Positions 1 to 10,839 are shown, counted from the stretch's first letter. The stretch: DNA of 64,000 bases from Streptomyces caniscabiei (GCF_014930365.1 NZ_JABXWI010000005.1:248001-312000); one strand, 5' to 3'. A program made the numbers and translations. Notes: generated by a model not told the origin, from the sequence alone.

Positions 1-2086
<2,086 letters not shown>

Positions 2087-2117
2087 GCCGGTCCGCACCT
2101 TTCTTGAGTGAATGACA

Positions 2118-2131
2118 GGGGCCAGAGCCCC
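2118..2131. other. Small GC hairpin in the uvrA 5' leader
   Basis: GGGGC and GCCCC (2118-2122 and 2127-2131) face each other across a 4-base loop, 30-45 bases upstream of uvrA. It may structure the leader. No regulatory role can be read from it, and no actinobacterial LexA-type box was recognised in the divergent region 2087-2311. Confidence 0.35.
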
Positions 2132-2298
2132 CGTCTTCCACAGACTAGGGGGAGCCACTGACAGCGCCGGTCCTGTTTCCCCGTTCCGACAACAAACCCG
2201 GGCCTTCCAGCATGCCCGACGCCACGACCGACCATATAGCACGTGCATTCGATTTACGGCCGCGCTCCGCCACCTTCACCCGAAGGTGTGGCCGGGGC

Positions 2299-2304
2299 TA
2301 GGGT
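2299..2304 (+). promoter_or_regulatory. Putative -10 element (TAGGGT) of a leaderless promoter
   Basis: TAGGGT ends 7 bases before the ATG at 2312 and there is no Shine-Dalgarno sequence. This is the spacing expected when transcription starts at the A of ATG. Confidence 0.5.
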
Positions 2305-2311
2305 CGACGGC

Positions 2312-3025
2312 ATGATGGATCACGCGCGTGACCTGGCCTCTGTACGCGAAGCGACGGACCGGCTCCTCACCGCAGCCGCCCGCCTGGACAACGCCGCTGT
2401 GACCCAGCCGTCACGGCTGCCCGGCTGGACCCGTGGTCATGTCCTCGCCCACCTCGCCCGCAACGCGGACGCCCTCGTGAACGTCCTCGAAGGGCGTCCC
2501 ATGTACGTCTCCGGCGACGCCCGGGACGCCGACATCGAGCGGGACGCGCCGCGACCGCTGAAAACCCAGCTCGCCGACGTACGCGACAGCGCGAACCGCT
2601 TCCAGGACGCCGCGTCGGCGTCCCAGGACTGGTCCCGCACGGTCGAGCTGCGGGGCGGGGTCCTCGACGCCGCGGCCCGGCTGCCCTTCCGGCGGTGGAT
2701 CGAGGTGGAGCTGCATCGGGTGGATCTGGGGATCGGGTACGAGCTGGAGGATCTGCCGGGGGAGTTCGCCCAGCGCGAGATCAACTTCCTCGCGGACCGG
2801 TTCCGTGACCACCCCGACGTCCCCGCGCTGATGATCAGACAGGACGACGGGCGCATGATCCCCACCGGAGCCGTCGGCACCACCACCCCGGAACGGCTGG
2901 AGAGCGGCCACCACCTCGTGATCAGCGGCACCCGGGCCGACCTGCTCGGCTGGCTCGCCGGCCGCCGCGACGGCGCCGCCCTGCGCGTCGAAGGAGGCGC
3001 GCTCCCCTCGCTGCCCCCGCTATAG
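2312..3025 (+). CDS. Maleylpyruvate isomerase family, mycothiol-dependent (DinB-like)
   Basis: This is a 237-residue protein of the actinobacterial DinB/mycothiol-dependent maleylpyruvate isomerase superfamily, metal-binding four-helix bundles that use mycothiol as cofactor or leaving group. The N-terminal region has the typical RLPGWTRGHVLAHLARNADAL stretch with the metal-ligand His (residues about 37-55). A second conserved block, FRRWIEVELHRVDLG, lies near 130-145 and carries the other His ligands. The C-terminus (about 160-237) resembles the small SCP2-like extension common in these proteins. The start is ATG 2312, leaderless by position. The substrate is unknown; true maleylpyruvate isomerase activity cannot be inferred because no gentisate genes are nearby. 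Confidence 0.85.
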   Translation: MMDHARDLASVREATDRLLTAAARLDNAAVTQPSRLPGWTRGHVLAHLARNADALVNVLEGRPMYVSGDARDADIERDAPRPLKTQLADVRDSANRFQDAASASQDWSRTVELRGGVLDAAARLPFRRWIEVELHRVDLGIGYELEDLPGEFAQREINFLADRFRDHPDVPALMIRQDDGRMIPTGAVGTTTPERLESGHHLVISGTRADLLGWLAGRRDGAALRVEGGALPSLPPL

Positions 3026-3034
3026 GCTGCCCTC

Positions 3035-3691
3035 ATGACGTACAGCGGAGCGGTGAAGGTCGGCGGTCCTGCGGATGTGCACGAGCTGCCGGACCTGATG
3101 ATCTCCAAGGTCGCGGTGGGCCCGATGGACAACAACGCCTATCTGCTGCGCTGCCGGGCCACCGACGAGCAACTGCTGATCGACGCCGCGAACGACGCCC
3201 GCACCCTGATCACCCTGATCGGTGACGACGGGATCGCGTCCGTCGTCACCACGCACCAGCACGGCGACCACTGGCAGGCGCTCGCCGAGGTCGTCGCGGC
3301 CACCGGCGCCCGTACGTACGCCGGCCGGGACGACGTCGAGGGCATCCCGGTGCCGACCGACGTGCCCGTCGGCGACGGGGACACGATCCGGGTGGGGCGC
3401 GTGGAGCTCACCGCGCGCCACCTGGTGGGTCACACGCCGGGTTCGATCGCCCTGGTCTACGACGACCCGCACGGGCATCCGCACGTGTTCACCGGGGACT
3501 GCCTCTTCCCGGGCGGCGTCGGCAACACCCGCAAGGACCCCGAGGCGTTCGCCAGCCTGATCCACGACGTCGAGACCAAGATCTTCGATGTGCTGCCCGA
3601 CGAGACCTGGGTCTACCCGGGCCACGGCAACGACACGACGCTCGGCGCGGAGCGCCCGCACCTGCCGGAGTGGCGCGCACGGGGCTGGTGA
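3035..3691 (+). CDS. Metallo-beta-lactamase-fold hydrolase, glyoxalase II-like
   Basis: This 218-residue cytosolic protein has the full MBL metal-binding signature: THQHGDHW (about residues 70-77), the third His in GHTPGS (about 134), Asp in TGDCLFPGG (about 155) and a C-terminal His in YPGHGN (about 200). The layout matches the short hydroxyacylglutathione-hydrolase-like group, which in actinobacteria probably acts on mycothiol or other thioesters. It follows the maleylpyruvate-isomerase-family gene by 9 bases but has its own TAGGCT box 6 bases before ATG 3035, so it may also be transcribed alone as a leaderless mRNA. The pairing of two putative mycothiol-using enzymes is suggestive. The substrate is not determinable. 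Confidence 0.9.
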   Translation: MTYSGAVKVGGPADVHELPDLMISKVAVGPMDNNAYLLRCRATDEQLLIDAANDARTLITLIGDDGIASVVTTHQHGDHWQALAEVVAATGARTYAGRDDVEGIPVPTDVPVGDGDTIRVGRVELTARHLVGHTPGSIALVYDDPHGHPHVFTGDCLFPGGVGNTRKDPEAFASLIHDVETKIFDVLPDETWVYPGHGNDTTLGAERPHLPEWRARGW

Positions 3692-4016
3692 ACTCCCGCG
3701 TGCCGTAGGGCAGTTGGTGGGGCACTCGGACGGGGGCGCGACCGCTCCGGTACGCGCCCCGTGTGAATCGAACGCACACACCGGTGTCCCGCGCGCGCTC
3801 CCGGCGTACGCCGTGGCGTAGTCCACTGGAAGCAGGTCCGCACGGGATGACGGCTCCCGCGCGGATGGGCCGCCGGCCTCACCAACCCCGCCCTCGGCCG
3901 GCGGCCCCGCCCTCTCGGTCGGACGCGTTCACGCAGCCGCAACACCCGTTCCCAGAATGCGGACAAACACCCGTGTGACCTCGACAGACGGCATGTCGCG
4001 CTGTCAATCTCACGCC
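3692..4016. other. Non-coding interval with two hairpins
   Basis: This 325-base stretch has no convincing gene. Besides the terminator at 3733-3760 it contains GCCGCCGGCC / GGCCGGCGGC (3869-3878 and 3896-3905), a perfect 10-bp stem with a 17-base loop. The remainder must carry the promoter of the ABC importer operon. A T-loop-like GTTCGATTC on the minus strand near 3770 does not extend to a tRNA. Confidence 0.5.
3733..3760 (+). terminator. Rho-independent-type hairpin after the MBL gene
   Basis: GGGGCGCG at 3733-3740 pairs with CGCGCCCC at 3753-3760, extended inward by ACCG/CGGT around a CTC loop with one bulged A. This gives a roughly 12-bp GC stem 42 bases after the MBL stop codon. There is no U-tract, as is usual for Streptomyces. 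Confidence 0.65.
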
Positions 4017-4916
4017 ATGCGTCCTGTCCCGCGAACCGCGCGCTCCCCGCGCCGTGCCGCCTCCACCGCCATAGCCGCCCTGCTCGCCGTCGTCGCGGTG
4101 GGCTGCGCCCCGCAGCCGGAGGAGGACGCCTCCGGCTCGGCCTCCTCCTCGGCGTCCGGATCCTCCTGCGCCAAGGGCGACTTGAGCACGAAGACGTCCG
4201 GCAAGCTGACCGTCGCCACCGACGAACCGGCGTACGAACCCTGGTTCAAGGACGACGACCCGAAGAACGGCGAGGGCTTCGAGTCGGCGGTCGCGTACGC
4301 CGTGGCGAAGCAGCTCGGCTACGGCGAGGCGGACGTCGTCTGGCAGAGCGTGCCCTTCAACAAGGCCTTCGCGCCGGGGGCGAAGACCTTCGACTTCGAC
4401 ATCAACCAGGTCTCGATCAGCAACGAGCGCAAGAAGGCCGTCGACTTCTCGTCGGGCTACTACGACGTGCGCCAGGCCGTCGTCGCCCTCAAGGGCTCCG
4501 CCGCCGCGAAGGCGACGAGCATCGCGGCCCTGAGGAAGCTGCATCTGGGCGCCCAGGTCGGCACCACCAGCCTGAACTACATCCAGGACGTGGTGAAGCC
4601 GACCCGGGAGGCCGCCGCGTACGCCAAGAACGACCAGGCCAAGTCCGCGCTGAAGAACGGCCAGGTCGACGCGATCGTGGTCGATCTGCCGACCGCGTTC
4701 TACATCACCTCGGCCGAGGTGACGGACGCGAGGATCGTCGGTCAGTTCGAGAACCAGGGCGGCACGCCCGAGCAGTTCGGGCTCGTCCTCGACAAGGGCA
4801 GTGCCCTCACGTCCTGCGTGACGACCGCCGTGGACGCCCTGCGCGAGGACGGCACCCTGGCGAAGATCGAGCAGGAGTGGCTCTCCGACGCCGTCGACGC
4901 CCCGGTCCTCAAGTGA
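4017..4916 (+). CDS. ABC importer substrate-binding lipoprotein (polar amino acid type, SBP family 3)
   Basis: This extracytoplasmic solute-binding lipoprotein of 299 residues starts with an Arg-rich n-region, a hydrophobic stretch (AIAALLAVVAVG) and a lipobox Cys at about residue 30 (VAVGC). A Ser-rich linker follows, then an SBP_bac_3 domain beginning KLTVATDEPAYEPWF and including VDFSSGYYDVRQAVV and QVGTTSLNYIQ. ATG 4017 was chosen because it places the Arg-rich n-region directly before the hydrophobic core; ATG 3993 and 3957 are in-frame alternatives. It is first in a tightly coupled SBP-permease-ATPase operon. The fold indicates amino acids (Glu/Gln/Arg/cystine class); the exact ligand cannot be read. 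Confidence 0.92.
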   Translation: MRPVPRTARSPRRAASTAIAALLAVVAVGCAPQPEEDASGSASSSASGSSCAKGDLSTKTSGKLTVATDEPAYEPWFKDDDPKNGEGFESAVAYAVAKQLGYGEADVVWQSVPFNKAFAPGAKTFDFDINQVSISNERKKAVDFSSGYYDVRQAVVALKGSAAAKATSIAALRKLHLGAQVGTTSLNYIQDVVKPTREAAAYAKNDQAKSALKNGQVDAIVVDLPTAFYITSAEVTDARIVGQFENQGGTPEQFGLVLDKGSALTSCVTTAVDALREDGTLAKIEQEWLSDAVDAPVLK

Positions 4917-5830
4917 CGGTCGTGAAGCAGGAGCCCGGCCCGGAGGAGTCGGACGACCACGGTGACCCGCCCGGCGCGGACGAGGGCTACGTCCCCTCGC
5001 GCCGGCGGCTGGACCGGGAGCGCTACAGGCGCGACCGGGCCCGCCGCGCCACCGCCGTCGCCGCCCTGTCGACCCTGGCCACGGCCGTCGTCCTCTACCT
5101 GGTCGTCGTCAACGCCCCCGGCTGGCCGCGCACCAAGGAGACGTTCTTCAGCGCGGAGTACGCGCACGAGGCGCTCCCCAAGGTCCTCGAAGGGCTCTGG
5201 CTCAACGTACGGCTGCTGCTGGTCTGCGGAGTCGCCGTGCTCGTCCTCGGCATGCTCATCGCCGTCGCGCGGACCCTGCGCGGCCCGGTGTTCTTCCCGC
5301 TGCGGGCGCTGGCGGCCGCGTACACCGACTTCTTCCGCGGACTGCCGCTGATCATCAACCTGATGATCGTGGTCCTGGGCGTGCCCGCGCTCCGGCTCCA
5401 GGGGGTGACCGTCGACCCGGTCCTCCTCGGCGGCACCGCGCTGACGCTCACGTACTCGGCGTACGTGGCCGAGGTGTTCCGCGCCGGCATCGAGTCCGTG
5501 CACCCCTCGCAGCGCGCGGCGGCCCGCTCGCTGGGCCTGAGCAACCGGCAGGCCCTGCGGCACGTCGTACTCCCCCAGGCGGTACGCCGTCAGGTGCCGC
5601 CCCTGCTCAACGACCTCGTGTCGTTGCAGAAGGACACCGGCCTGGTCTCGATCGGCGGTGCGATCGACGCGGTGCGCGCCGCCGACATCATCGTGGGCCG
5701 CAGCCTCAACTACACGCCCTACATCGTCGCGGGACTGGTCTTCGTCGCCCTGACCATCCCGATGACCCGCTTCACCGACTGGGTCACGGCCCGCATGGAC
5801 CGGCAGCGGGCGCAGGGAGGGACGACATGA
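4913..5830 (+). CDS. ABC importer permease (polar amino acid, HisM/GlnP type)
   Basis: This is a 305-residue inner-membrane permease. Its start GTG at 4913 overlaps the TGA of the binding-protein gene, so translation is coupled. A charged cytoplasmic N-terminus of about 50 residues precedes the first membrane helix (AALSTLATAVVLYLVVV). Residues about 95-290 form the BPD_transp_1 domain: NVRLLLVCGVAVLVLG, FFRGLPLIINLMIVVLG, and the EAA-loop region with AEVFRAGIESVHPSQRAAAR and LGLSNRQALRHVVLPQA, which contacts the ATPase. Only one permease gene is present, so it should act as a homodimer. Confidence 0.93.
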   Translation: MTVVKQEPGPEESDDHGDPPGADEGYVPSRRRLDRERYRRDRARRATAVAALSTLATAVVLYLVVVNAPGWPRTKETFFSAEYAHEALPKVLEGLWLNVRLLLVCGVAVLVLGMLIAVARTLRGPVFFPLRALAAAYTDFFRGLPLIINLMIVVLGVPALRLQGVTVDPVLLGGTALTLTYSAYVAEVFRAGIESVHPSQRAAARSLGLSNRQALRHVVLPQAVRRQVPPLLNDLVSLQKDTGLVSIGGAIDAVRAADIIVGRSLNYTPYIVAGLVFVALTIPMTRFTDWVTARMDRQRAQGGTT

Positions 5831-6627
5831 GCGACAGCCGAGACACGGTGGAGACCGGGCAGGCCGGGCACGCCTCCGAGGGTGGCCCCGTGCTGCGGAT
5901 GGAGTCCGTGCGCAAGACCTTCGGTGGCTCCGTCGTGCTGCGGGACGTCGATCTGGAGGTCGCACCGCACACCGTGACCGCGCTGATCGGCGCCTCCGGA
6001 TCCGGCAAGTCGACGCTGCTGCGCTGCGCCAACCTCCTGGAGGACATCGACGACGGGGCGATCTGGCTGGACGGCGAGGAGATCACCGACCCGCGCGTCG
6101 ACCAGGACGCGGTCCGGCGGCGCATCGGCGTGGTCTTTCAGTCGTACAACCTGTTCCCGCACATGACGGTGCTGGACAACATCACCCTCGCCCCGCGCCG
6201 GGTGCACGGCGTTCCCCGCGCGGAGGCCGAGGAGCGGGCGCGGGAGCTGCTGGACCGGCTGGGGCTGAGCGGGAAGGCGGGCGCCTATCCCGACCGGCTC
6301 AGCGGCGGTCAGCAGCAGCGAGTGGCGATCGTGCGCGCCCTGGCCGTACGCCCCCGGCTGCTGCTCCTCGACGAGATCACCGCGGCCCTCGACCCGGAGC
6401 TGGTCGGCGAGGTCCTGAACGTCGTCCGTGATCTGAAGGCCGACGGCATGACCATGGTCCTGGCCACGCACGAGATGGGCTTCGCCCGCGACGTCGCCGA
6501 CCAGGTCTGCTTCCTGGACGGAGGTGTCGTGCTCGAACGCGGCACCGCGGACCAGGTCTTCGGCGACCCGCGGCGGGAACGTACGCGTCAGTTCCTGCGC
6601 CGGATCGTCGACGCGGGCCGCCTGTAA
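5827..6627 (+). CDS. ABC importer ATP-binding protein (GlnQ/HisP type)
   Basis: This 266-residue ATPase energises the amino-acid importer encoded just upstream; its ATG overlaps the permease TGA (ATGA). All nucleotide-binding motifs are intact: Walker A GASGSGKST (about residue 57), Q-loop VVFQSYNLFPHMT, signature LSGGQQQRVAIVRAL, Walker B LLLLDEITAALDPE and the switch His in LATHEMGFARD. The stretch LFPHMTVLDNITLAP is typical of the polar amino acid subfamily. Family members usually have about 240-260 residues. The residue after Walker B is Ile (DEIT) instead of the usual Pro, which is common in actinobacterial GlnQ homologues. Confidence 0.95.
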   Translation: MSDSRDTVETGQAGHASEGGPVLRMESVRKTFGGSVVLRDVDLEVAPHTVTALIGASGSGKSTLLRCANLLEDIDDGAIWLDGEEITDPRVDQDAVRRRIGVVFQSYNLFPHMTVLDNITLAPRRVHGVPRAEAEERARELLDRLGLSGKAGAYPDRLSGGQQQRVAIVRALAVRPRLLLLDEITAALDPELVGEVLNVVRDLKADGMTMVLATHEMGFARDVADQVCFLDGGVVLERGTADQVFGDPRRERTRQFLRRIVDAGRL

Positions 6628-6681
6628 GGGGCGCCTGCCTGGAGATCGGGCCTTACCCGCCGACCTCGGGCACTGTGGGAC

Positions 6682-7155
6682 TCAGGCGTCCGCCCGGCCC
6701 GCCCCGGCGAGCGCGGCGACCCGCTCCACGCCGAAGACGTAGCCCTGCACCCCGCACCCGGCGATCACCCCGTCGGCGCGCAGGGAGACGTACGAGTGGT
6801 GCCGGAACGTCTCGCGCTGGTGGATGTTGGAGATGTGCACCTCCAGCACCGGCAGCCCGTCACAGGTGTTGAGGGCGTCCAGGATCGCCACGGAGGTGTG
6901 CGAGTAGGCGCCCGGGTTGATGACGATCCCGCTGTGGTGGAGCCGGGCCTCGTGGATCCAGTCGACCAGTTCGCCCTCGTGGTTGGACTGCCGGAAGTCC
7001 ACCGTGCCGCCGTGCGCGGCCGCCGCCTTGGCGCACATCGCCTCGACGTCGGCGAGGGTGTCCGAGCCGTAGATCTCGGGCTGCCGCTGCCCCAGGAGGT
7101 TCAGGTTGGGGCCGTTGAGAATCATGATCGGGGCGTGGGCCAGGCTGCGGGGCAC
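6682..7155 (-). CDS. aroQ: Type II 3-dehydroquinate dehydratase
   Basis: This enzyme dehydrates 3-dehydroquinate to 3-dehydroshikimate in the shikimate pathway, as a dodecamer of small flavodoxin-like subunits. The 157 residues match the usual 145-160. Seen are ILNGPNLNLLGQRQPEIYG with the catalytic Tyr (about residue 28) and flexible lid Arg, INPGAYSHTSVAI with the substrate-binding Asn, and VHISNIHQRE with the catalytic His. The start is GTG 7155, preceded by GGAGG at a 4-base gap. It stands alone and convergent with the ABC operon. Streptomyces often have more than one type II dehydroquinase, so this may be a paralogue outside the main aro cluster. Confidence 0.95.
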   Translation of the reverse strand: MPRSLAHAPIMILNGPNLNLLGQRQPEIYGSDTLADVEAMCAKAAAAHGGTVDFRQSNHEGELVDWIHEARLHHSGIVINPGAYSHTSVAILDALNTCDGLPVLEVHISNIHQRETFRHHSYVSLRADGVIAGCGVQGYVFGVERVAALAGAGRADA

Positions 7156-7256
7156 GGTTCCTCCGGTCCGTTCGGGGTGGACGGCCCGTCGGGACCGCCG
7201 CTCGCCCCCGGTTTATCACGGTGAAACCGCCGGGCAGGAGGCCGTACCCTCCCCGC

Positions 7257-8303
7257 ATGACCACGCCTTCGTACCCTCCCAAGCCCTCCCCCGGTGACCG
7301 GGTGGCCGTCGTCTCGCCCGGTGCCGGTCTGCCCGAGCTCTTCCCGCGCCCCTTCGAACTGGGCCTGGAGCGGCTGCGCGAGGAGTACGGTCTCGTGCCG
7401 GTCGAGTATCCGACGACACGGAAGATGGGAACGACGCCGAGGGAGCGGGCGGACGATCTGCACGCGGCCTTCGCCGACCCGGACGTCAAGGCGGTGCTGA
7501 CGTCGATCGGCGGCGACGACCAGATCACCGTGCTGCCCTTCCTGGACCGGGAGTTGCTGCGGGCCAACCCCAAGCCGTTCTTCGGACTGAGCGACAACAC
7601 CAACCTGCTGGCGTATCTGTACAACACCGGGATCGTCGGCTATCACGGCGGCACCGTGATGACCGCGCTCGGCAGGTCCGGCGCCATGGCGCCGCTGACG
7701 GCCGACTCCCTGCGCGCGGCCCTGTTCACCTCGGGTCCCTACGAACTGCGGCCCGCCGAGCGCTTCAACGACGTCGACCGCGACTGGGCCGACCCGGCGA
7801 CCTTCGACGCGGAGCCGGCGACGGTGCCGGGCGCCGGCTGGACCTGGGTGAACGCCGATCGCGTGGTGGAGGGCCGCAGTTGGGGCGGCTGTCTGGAGAT
7901 CGTCGGCTGGCTGCTGATGGCCGACCGCGAGGTGCCGCGCGATCTGTCCGTGTTCGACGGCGGGGTGCTCTTCCTGGAGACCTCGGAGGAACTGCCCGGC
8001 GGCGAGGAGGTCTTCCGCACCCTGCGCAACATGGGCGAGCGGGGTCTGCTCCGCCGTTTCTCCGCGCTGCTGATGGGCCGTCCCAAGACCTGGTCCTTCG
8101 AGCACCCCAACACCCCGGAGGAGGCGGCCGGTTACGCGGCCGGGCAGCGGGAGGCCGTCCTGCGCGCCATGCGGACGTACGCCCCCGACGCCACGATCGT
8201 CTTCGACGTGGACCTCGGGCACACCGATCCGCAGTTCGTCGTCCCCTACGGGGGCGTGATTCGGGTGGACGGGCCCGCCCGGCGCATCACGGTGACGTAC
8301 TGA
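7257..8303 (+). CDS. S66 peptidase (LD-carboxypeptidase / MccF-like)
   Basis: This 348-residue serine peptidase belongs to family S66, which contains LD-carboxypeptidase A (murein tetrapeptide recycling) and MccF (cleaves microcin C-type peptidyl-nucleotides). The nucleophile Ser lies in FFGLSDNTNLL (about residue 112). The Glu and His of the catalytic triad fit LFLETSEELPGG (about 238) and DVDLGHTDPQFVVPYG (about 322). The SDNTNLL sequence and roughly 350-residue length fit the MccF-like branch better than classical LdcA. TACCCT lies 6 bases before ATG 7257, indicating a leaderless mRNA. The gene is not in a cell-wall cluster, and there is no signal peptide, so it is cytoplasmic. The substrate is undecided. 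Confidence 0.88.
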   Translation: MTTPSYPPKPSPGDRVAVVSPGAGLPELFPRPFELGLERLREEYGLVPVEYPTTRKMGTTPRERADDLHAAFADPDVKAVLTSIGGDDQITVLPFLDRELLRANPKPFFGLSDNTNLLAYLYNTGIVGYHGGTVMTALGRSGAMAPLTADSLRAALFTSGPYELRPAERFNDVDRDWADPATFDAEPATVPGAGWTWVNADRVVEGRSWGGCLEIVGWLLMADREVPRDLSVFDGGVLFLETSEELPGGEEVFRTLRNMGERGLLRRFSALLMGRPKTWSFEHPNTPEEAAGYAAGQREAVLRAMRTYAPDATIVFDVDLGHTDPQFVVPYGGVIRVDGPARRITVTY

Positions 8304-8394
8304 GAGCCGTTGACGCCTCCTGGACCACCTTGGCCTCGCACGGGCCTCCGCACGCCCCCCGTAACCGCCCGTCACCGTGGGTAGTTGAGGCGGC

Positions 8395-9705
8395 ATGCAA
8401 CCTGCACGCACCGTGAAACCGCCCTCCATGCTGCGGCTGGCGTCCGCCTCGCTCGCCGGGACGGCCATCGAGTTCTACGACTTCTTCGTCTACGGGACGG
8501 CGGCGGCCCTCGTCCTGGGGCCGCTGTTCTTCCCGACGTTCTCGCCCCTGGCGGGGACCCTCGCGGCCTTCGCGACGTTCGGGGTCGGGTTCGTGGCGCG
8601 TCCGCTCGGCTCGGTGCTGTTCGGGCACATCGGGGACCGGCACGGGCGCCGGCCGGTCCTCGTCGCCTCGCTGCTGCTGACCGGGGGCGCGACCGTGGCC
8701 GTCGGCTGTGTCCCCACCTTCGACTCGATCGGTGTCACCGCCCCCTTCCTCCTGCTCGTGCTGCGTTTCCTGCAAGGGCTCGGGCTCGGCGGGGAGTGGG
8801 GCGGCGCGGTGCTGCTGACGGCGGAGCACGCGCCGGCCGACCGGCGCGGACTGTGGTCGAGCTTCCCCCAGGTCGGGCCGGCGGTGGGCTTCCTGCTGGC
8901 CAACGGGGTGATGCTGGCGCTGTCGGCCACTCTGACGGAGGCCCAGTTCGCCGCCTGGGGGTGGCGGGTGCCGTTCTGGGCGGCGGGCGTGCTCGCCCTC
9001 GCGGGGCTGTGGCTGCGGTCGTCGCTCACGGAGAGCCCACGGTTCCTGGAGATCACCGAGCCCGCGCGGGTGCCGCTCGCCGAGGTGGTGCGCGACCACT
9101 GGCGCCTGGTCCTGCTGACGGCGGGCGCGCTCGCCGTCGGGTACGCGGTGTTCTACTCGGTGACGACCTGGTCCCTCGCCTACGGCACGGAGCGGCTCGG
9201 GGTGAGCCGCACGGTCATGCTGACCTGCGTCATGGGCGCCGTGGTGGTGAAGGGTGCCCTGACACCCGTGGCGGCGGTGCTCGGCGACCGCTACGGACGG
9301 CGCCCGATGTGCCTGATCGGCTGCGGCGTGACCGTGCTGTGGATGTTCCCCATGGTCGCGCTCCTGGCGACCGGCGAACCCCTGCTGATCTTCTTCGGGT
9401 TCCTCGTGGCGATGCTCGGTTTCGTCTCCATGTTCGCCGTCATCGCCGCGTACCTGCCCGAGCTGTACGAGCCCCGGGTGCGCTGCACGGGGGCCGCCGT
9501 CGGCTACAACCTCGGCGGGGTGCTCGGCGGCGCCCTCACCCCGATCGTGGCCACCGCCGTGGCGCAGGGCGGGCGGGTGCCGTGGGGTGTGGGCGCCTAT
9601 CTCACCGGGATCGCCCTGCTGAGCCTCGGCTGTTTCGCCCTGCTGCCGGAGACCCGGCCCGTGCCCCTGACGACGCCGGCGGAGGCGGAGCCCGTGACGG
9701 GATGA
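8395..9705 (+). CDS. MFS transporter, metabolite:H+ symporter (MHS) type
   Basis: This 436-residue major-facilitator protein has 12 predicted membrane spans. The opening GTAIEFYDFFVYGTAAAL and the loop-2-3 motif FGHIGDRHGRRP are diagnostic of the MHS group (ShiA, ProP, citrate and alpha-ketoglutarate symporters). GGEWGGAVLLTAEHAP, the second signature, follows near 135, and GDRYGRRP marks the start of the second half. Members import organic acids, shikimate, betaine or dicarboxylates with protons. ATG 8395 sits 7 bases after TAGTTG, a weak -10-like box. Transcription converges with the antiporter gene, leaving only 10 bases between stop codons. The substrate cannot be assigned; the nearby aroQ makes shikimate-like acids a thin hint only. 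Confidence 0.9.
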   Translation: MQPARTVKPPSMLRLASASLAGTAIEFYDFFVYGTAAALVLGPLFFPTFSPLAGTLAAFATFGVGFVARPLGSVLFGHIGDRHGRRPVLVASLLLTGGATVAVGCVPTFDSIGVTAPFLLLVLRFLQGLGLGGEWGGAVLLTAEHAPADRRGLWSSFPQVGPAVGFLLANGVMLALSATLTEAQFAAWGWRVPFWAAGVLALAGLWLRSSLTESPRFLEITEPARVPLAEVVRDHWRLVLLTAGALAVGYAVFYSVTTWSLAYGTERLGVSRTVMLTCVMGAVVVKGALTPVAAVLGDRYGRRPMCLIGCGVTVLWMFPMVALLATGEPLLIFFGFLVAMLGFVSMFAVIAAYLPELYEPRVRCTGAAVGYNLGGVLGGALTPIVATAVAQGGRVPWGVGAYLTGIALLSLGCFALLPETRPVPLTTPAEAEPVTG

Positions 9706-9715
9706 GCCCCGGGTC

Positions 9716-10816
9716 CTACGGGTTCACCGCCAGCTCCAGATACGCCGCGAACAGCACCAGGTGCACTCCGCCCTGCAGCGGTGTCGCGCGTCCCGGCACC
9801 ACGGTCAGCGAGGCCACCACGACGGTCAGGGCGAGCAGCACCATATGGGTGGCGCCGAGGCCGAGGACGAGGGGGCCGGAGAGCCAGATCGAGGCGAGGG
9901 CGACGGCAGGGATGGTGAGGCCGATGCTGGCCATGGCGGAGCCGAGGGCCAGGTTGAGGCTGGTCTGGACGCGGTCTCGGCGGGCGGCGCGCAGCGCGGC
10001 GATCGTCTCGGGCAGCAGCACCAGCAGCGCGATGATCACACCGACCACCGCGTGCGGCAGCCCCGCCCCTTCGACTCCGGACTCGATGGTCGGCGAGACG
10101 CCCTTGGCGAGGCCTACCACGCCGATGAGCGCCAGGCCGAGCAGTCCGAGGCTGATGCCGGCGGTGCGGGCCGACGGCGCCTCGGCGTGGTCGTCCTGCG
10201 TGATCACCTCGCCCATCCTGGTGATCGGCAGGAAGTAGTCCCGGTGGCGCACGGTCTGCGTGGCGACGAACAGCCCGTACAGAGCCAGTGAGGACAGGGC
10301 CGCGAAGGTGAGCTGGGCCGTGGAGAACTCGGGGCCCGGCTTGCTGGTGGTGAAGGTGGGGAGCACCAGGCTGAGCGTGGCCAGCGTGGCGACCGTGGCG
10401 AGGGCGGCGCCGGTGCCTTCCGGGTTGAAGACCGCGAGTCCGTGGCGCAGTGAGGCGACGAGCAGGCAGATGCCGACGATGCCGTTGCAGGTGATCATCA
10501 CGGCCGCGAAGACGGTGTCCCGGGCGAGGGTCGCGCCCTTGTCCCCGCCGTCGGCCATCAGCGTCACGATCAGGGCGACCTCGATGATCGTGACGGCGAC
10601 CGCGAGGACGAGGGAGCCGAAGGGTTCACCGACCCGGTGCGCGACGACCTCGGCGTGGTGCACCGCGGCGAGGACGGCTCCCGCGAGCACCAGGGTCACC
10701 AGGGCGACGGCTCCAGGGGGCAGATCACGTCCCCAGGTGAAAGCGAGCAGGACGACCGCGGCCACCGGGACGACAGCAGTCCATCGCGTCGTGAGCGACC
10801 GGAGCCGAGCGAGCAT
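9716..10816 (-). CDS. Ca2+(Na+/K+):H+ antiporter, ChaA-like
   Basis: This 366-residue integral membrane protein of the cation/Ca2+ exchanger superfamily has two homologous halves with the acidic alpha-repeats that bind the cation: EPFGSLVLAVAVTIIEVALIV (about residue 62, EPFG...E) and VGVIIALLVLLPETIAAL with NLALGSAMASIGLTIP (about 255-300). NPEGTGAALATVATLATLSLVLPTF lies between. Family members extrude Ca2+ or Na+/K+ in exchange for H+ and help alkaline or salt tolerance. ATG 10816 has GAAAGG upstream (10825-10830, minus strand). It shares a direction with terC upstream but is separated from it by a strong hairpin (10840-10894). Confidence 0.88.
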   Translation of the reverse strand: MLARLRSLTTRWTAVVPVAAVVLLAFTWGRDLPPGAVALVTLVLAGAVLAAVHHAEVVAHRVGEPFGSLVLAVAVTIIEVALIVTLMADGGDKGATLARDTVFAAVMITCNGIVGICLLVASLRHGLAVFNPEGTGAALATVATLATLSLVLPTFTTSKPGPEFSTAQLTFAALSSLALYGLFVATQTVRHRDYFLPITRMGEVITQDDHAEAPSARTAGISLGLLGLALIGVVGLAKGVSPTIESGVEGAGLPHAVVGVIIALLVLLPETIAALRAARRDRVQTSLNLALGSAMASIGLTIPAVALASIWLSGPLVLGLGATHMVLLALTVVVASLTVVPGRATPLQGGVHLVLFAAYLELAVNP

Positions 10817-10839
10817 ACGGTGATCCTTTCAGACGTGAA

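Noticed and set aside
3760..3785. T-loop-like GTTCGATTC on the minus strand
   Set aside because: The flanking stem is imperfect and there is no acceptor complement or anticodon arm, so it is not a tRNA.
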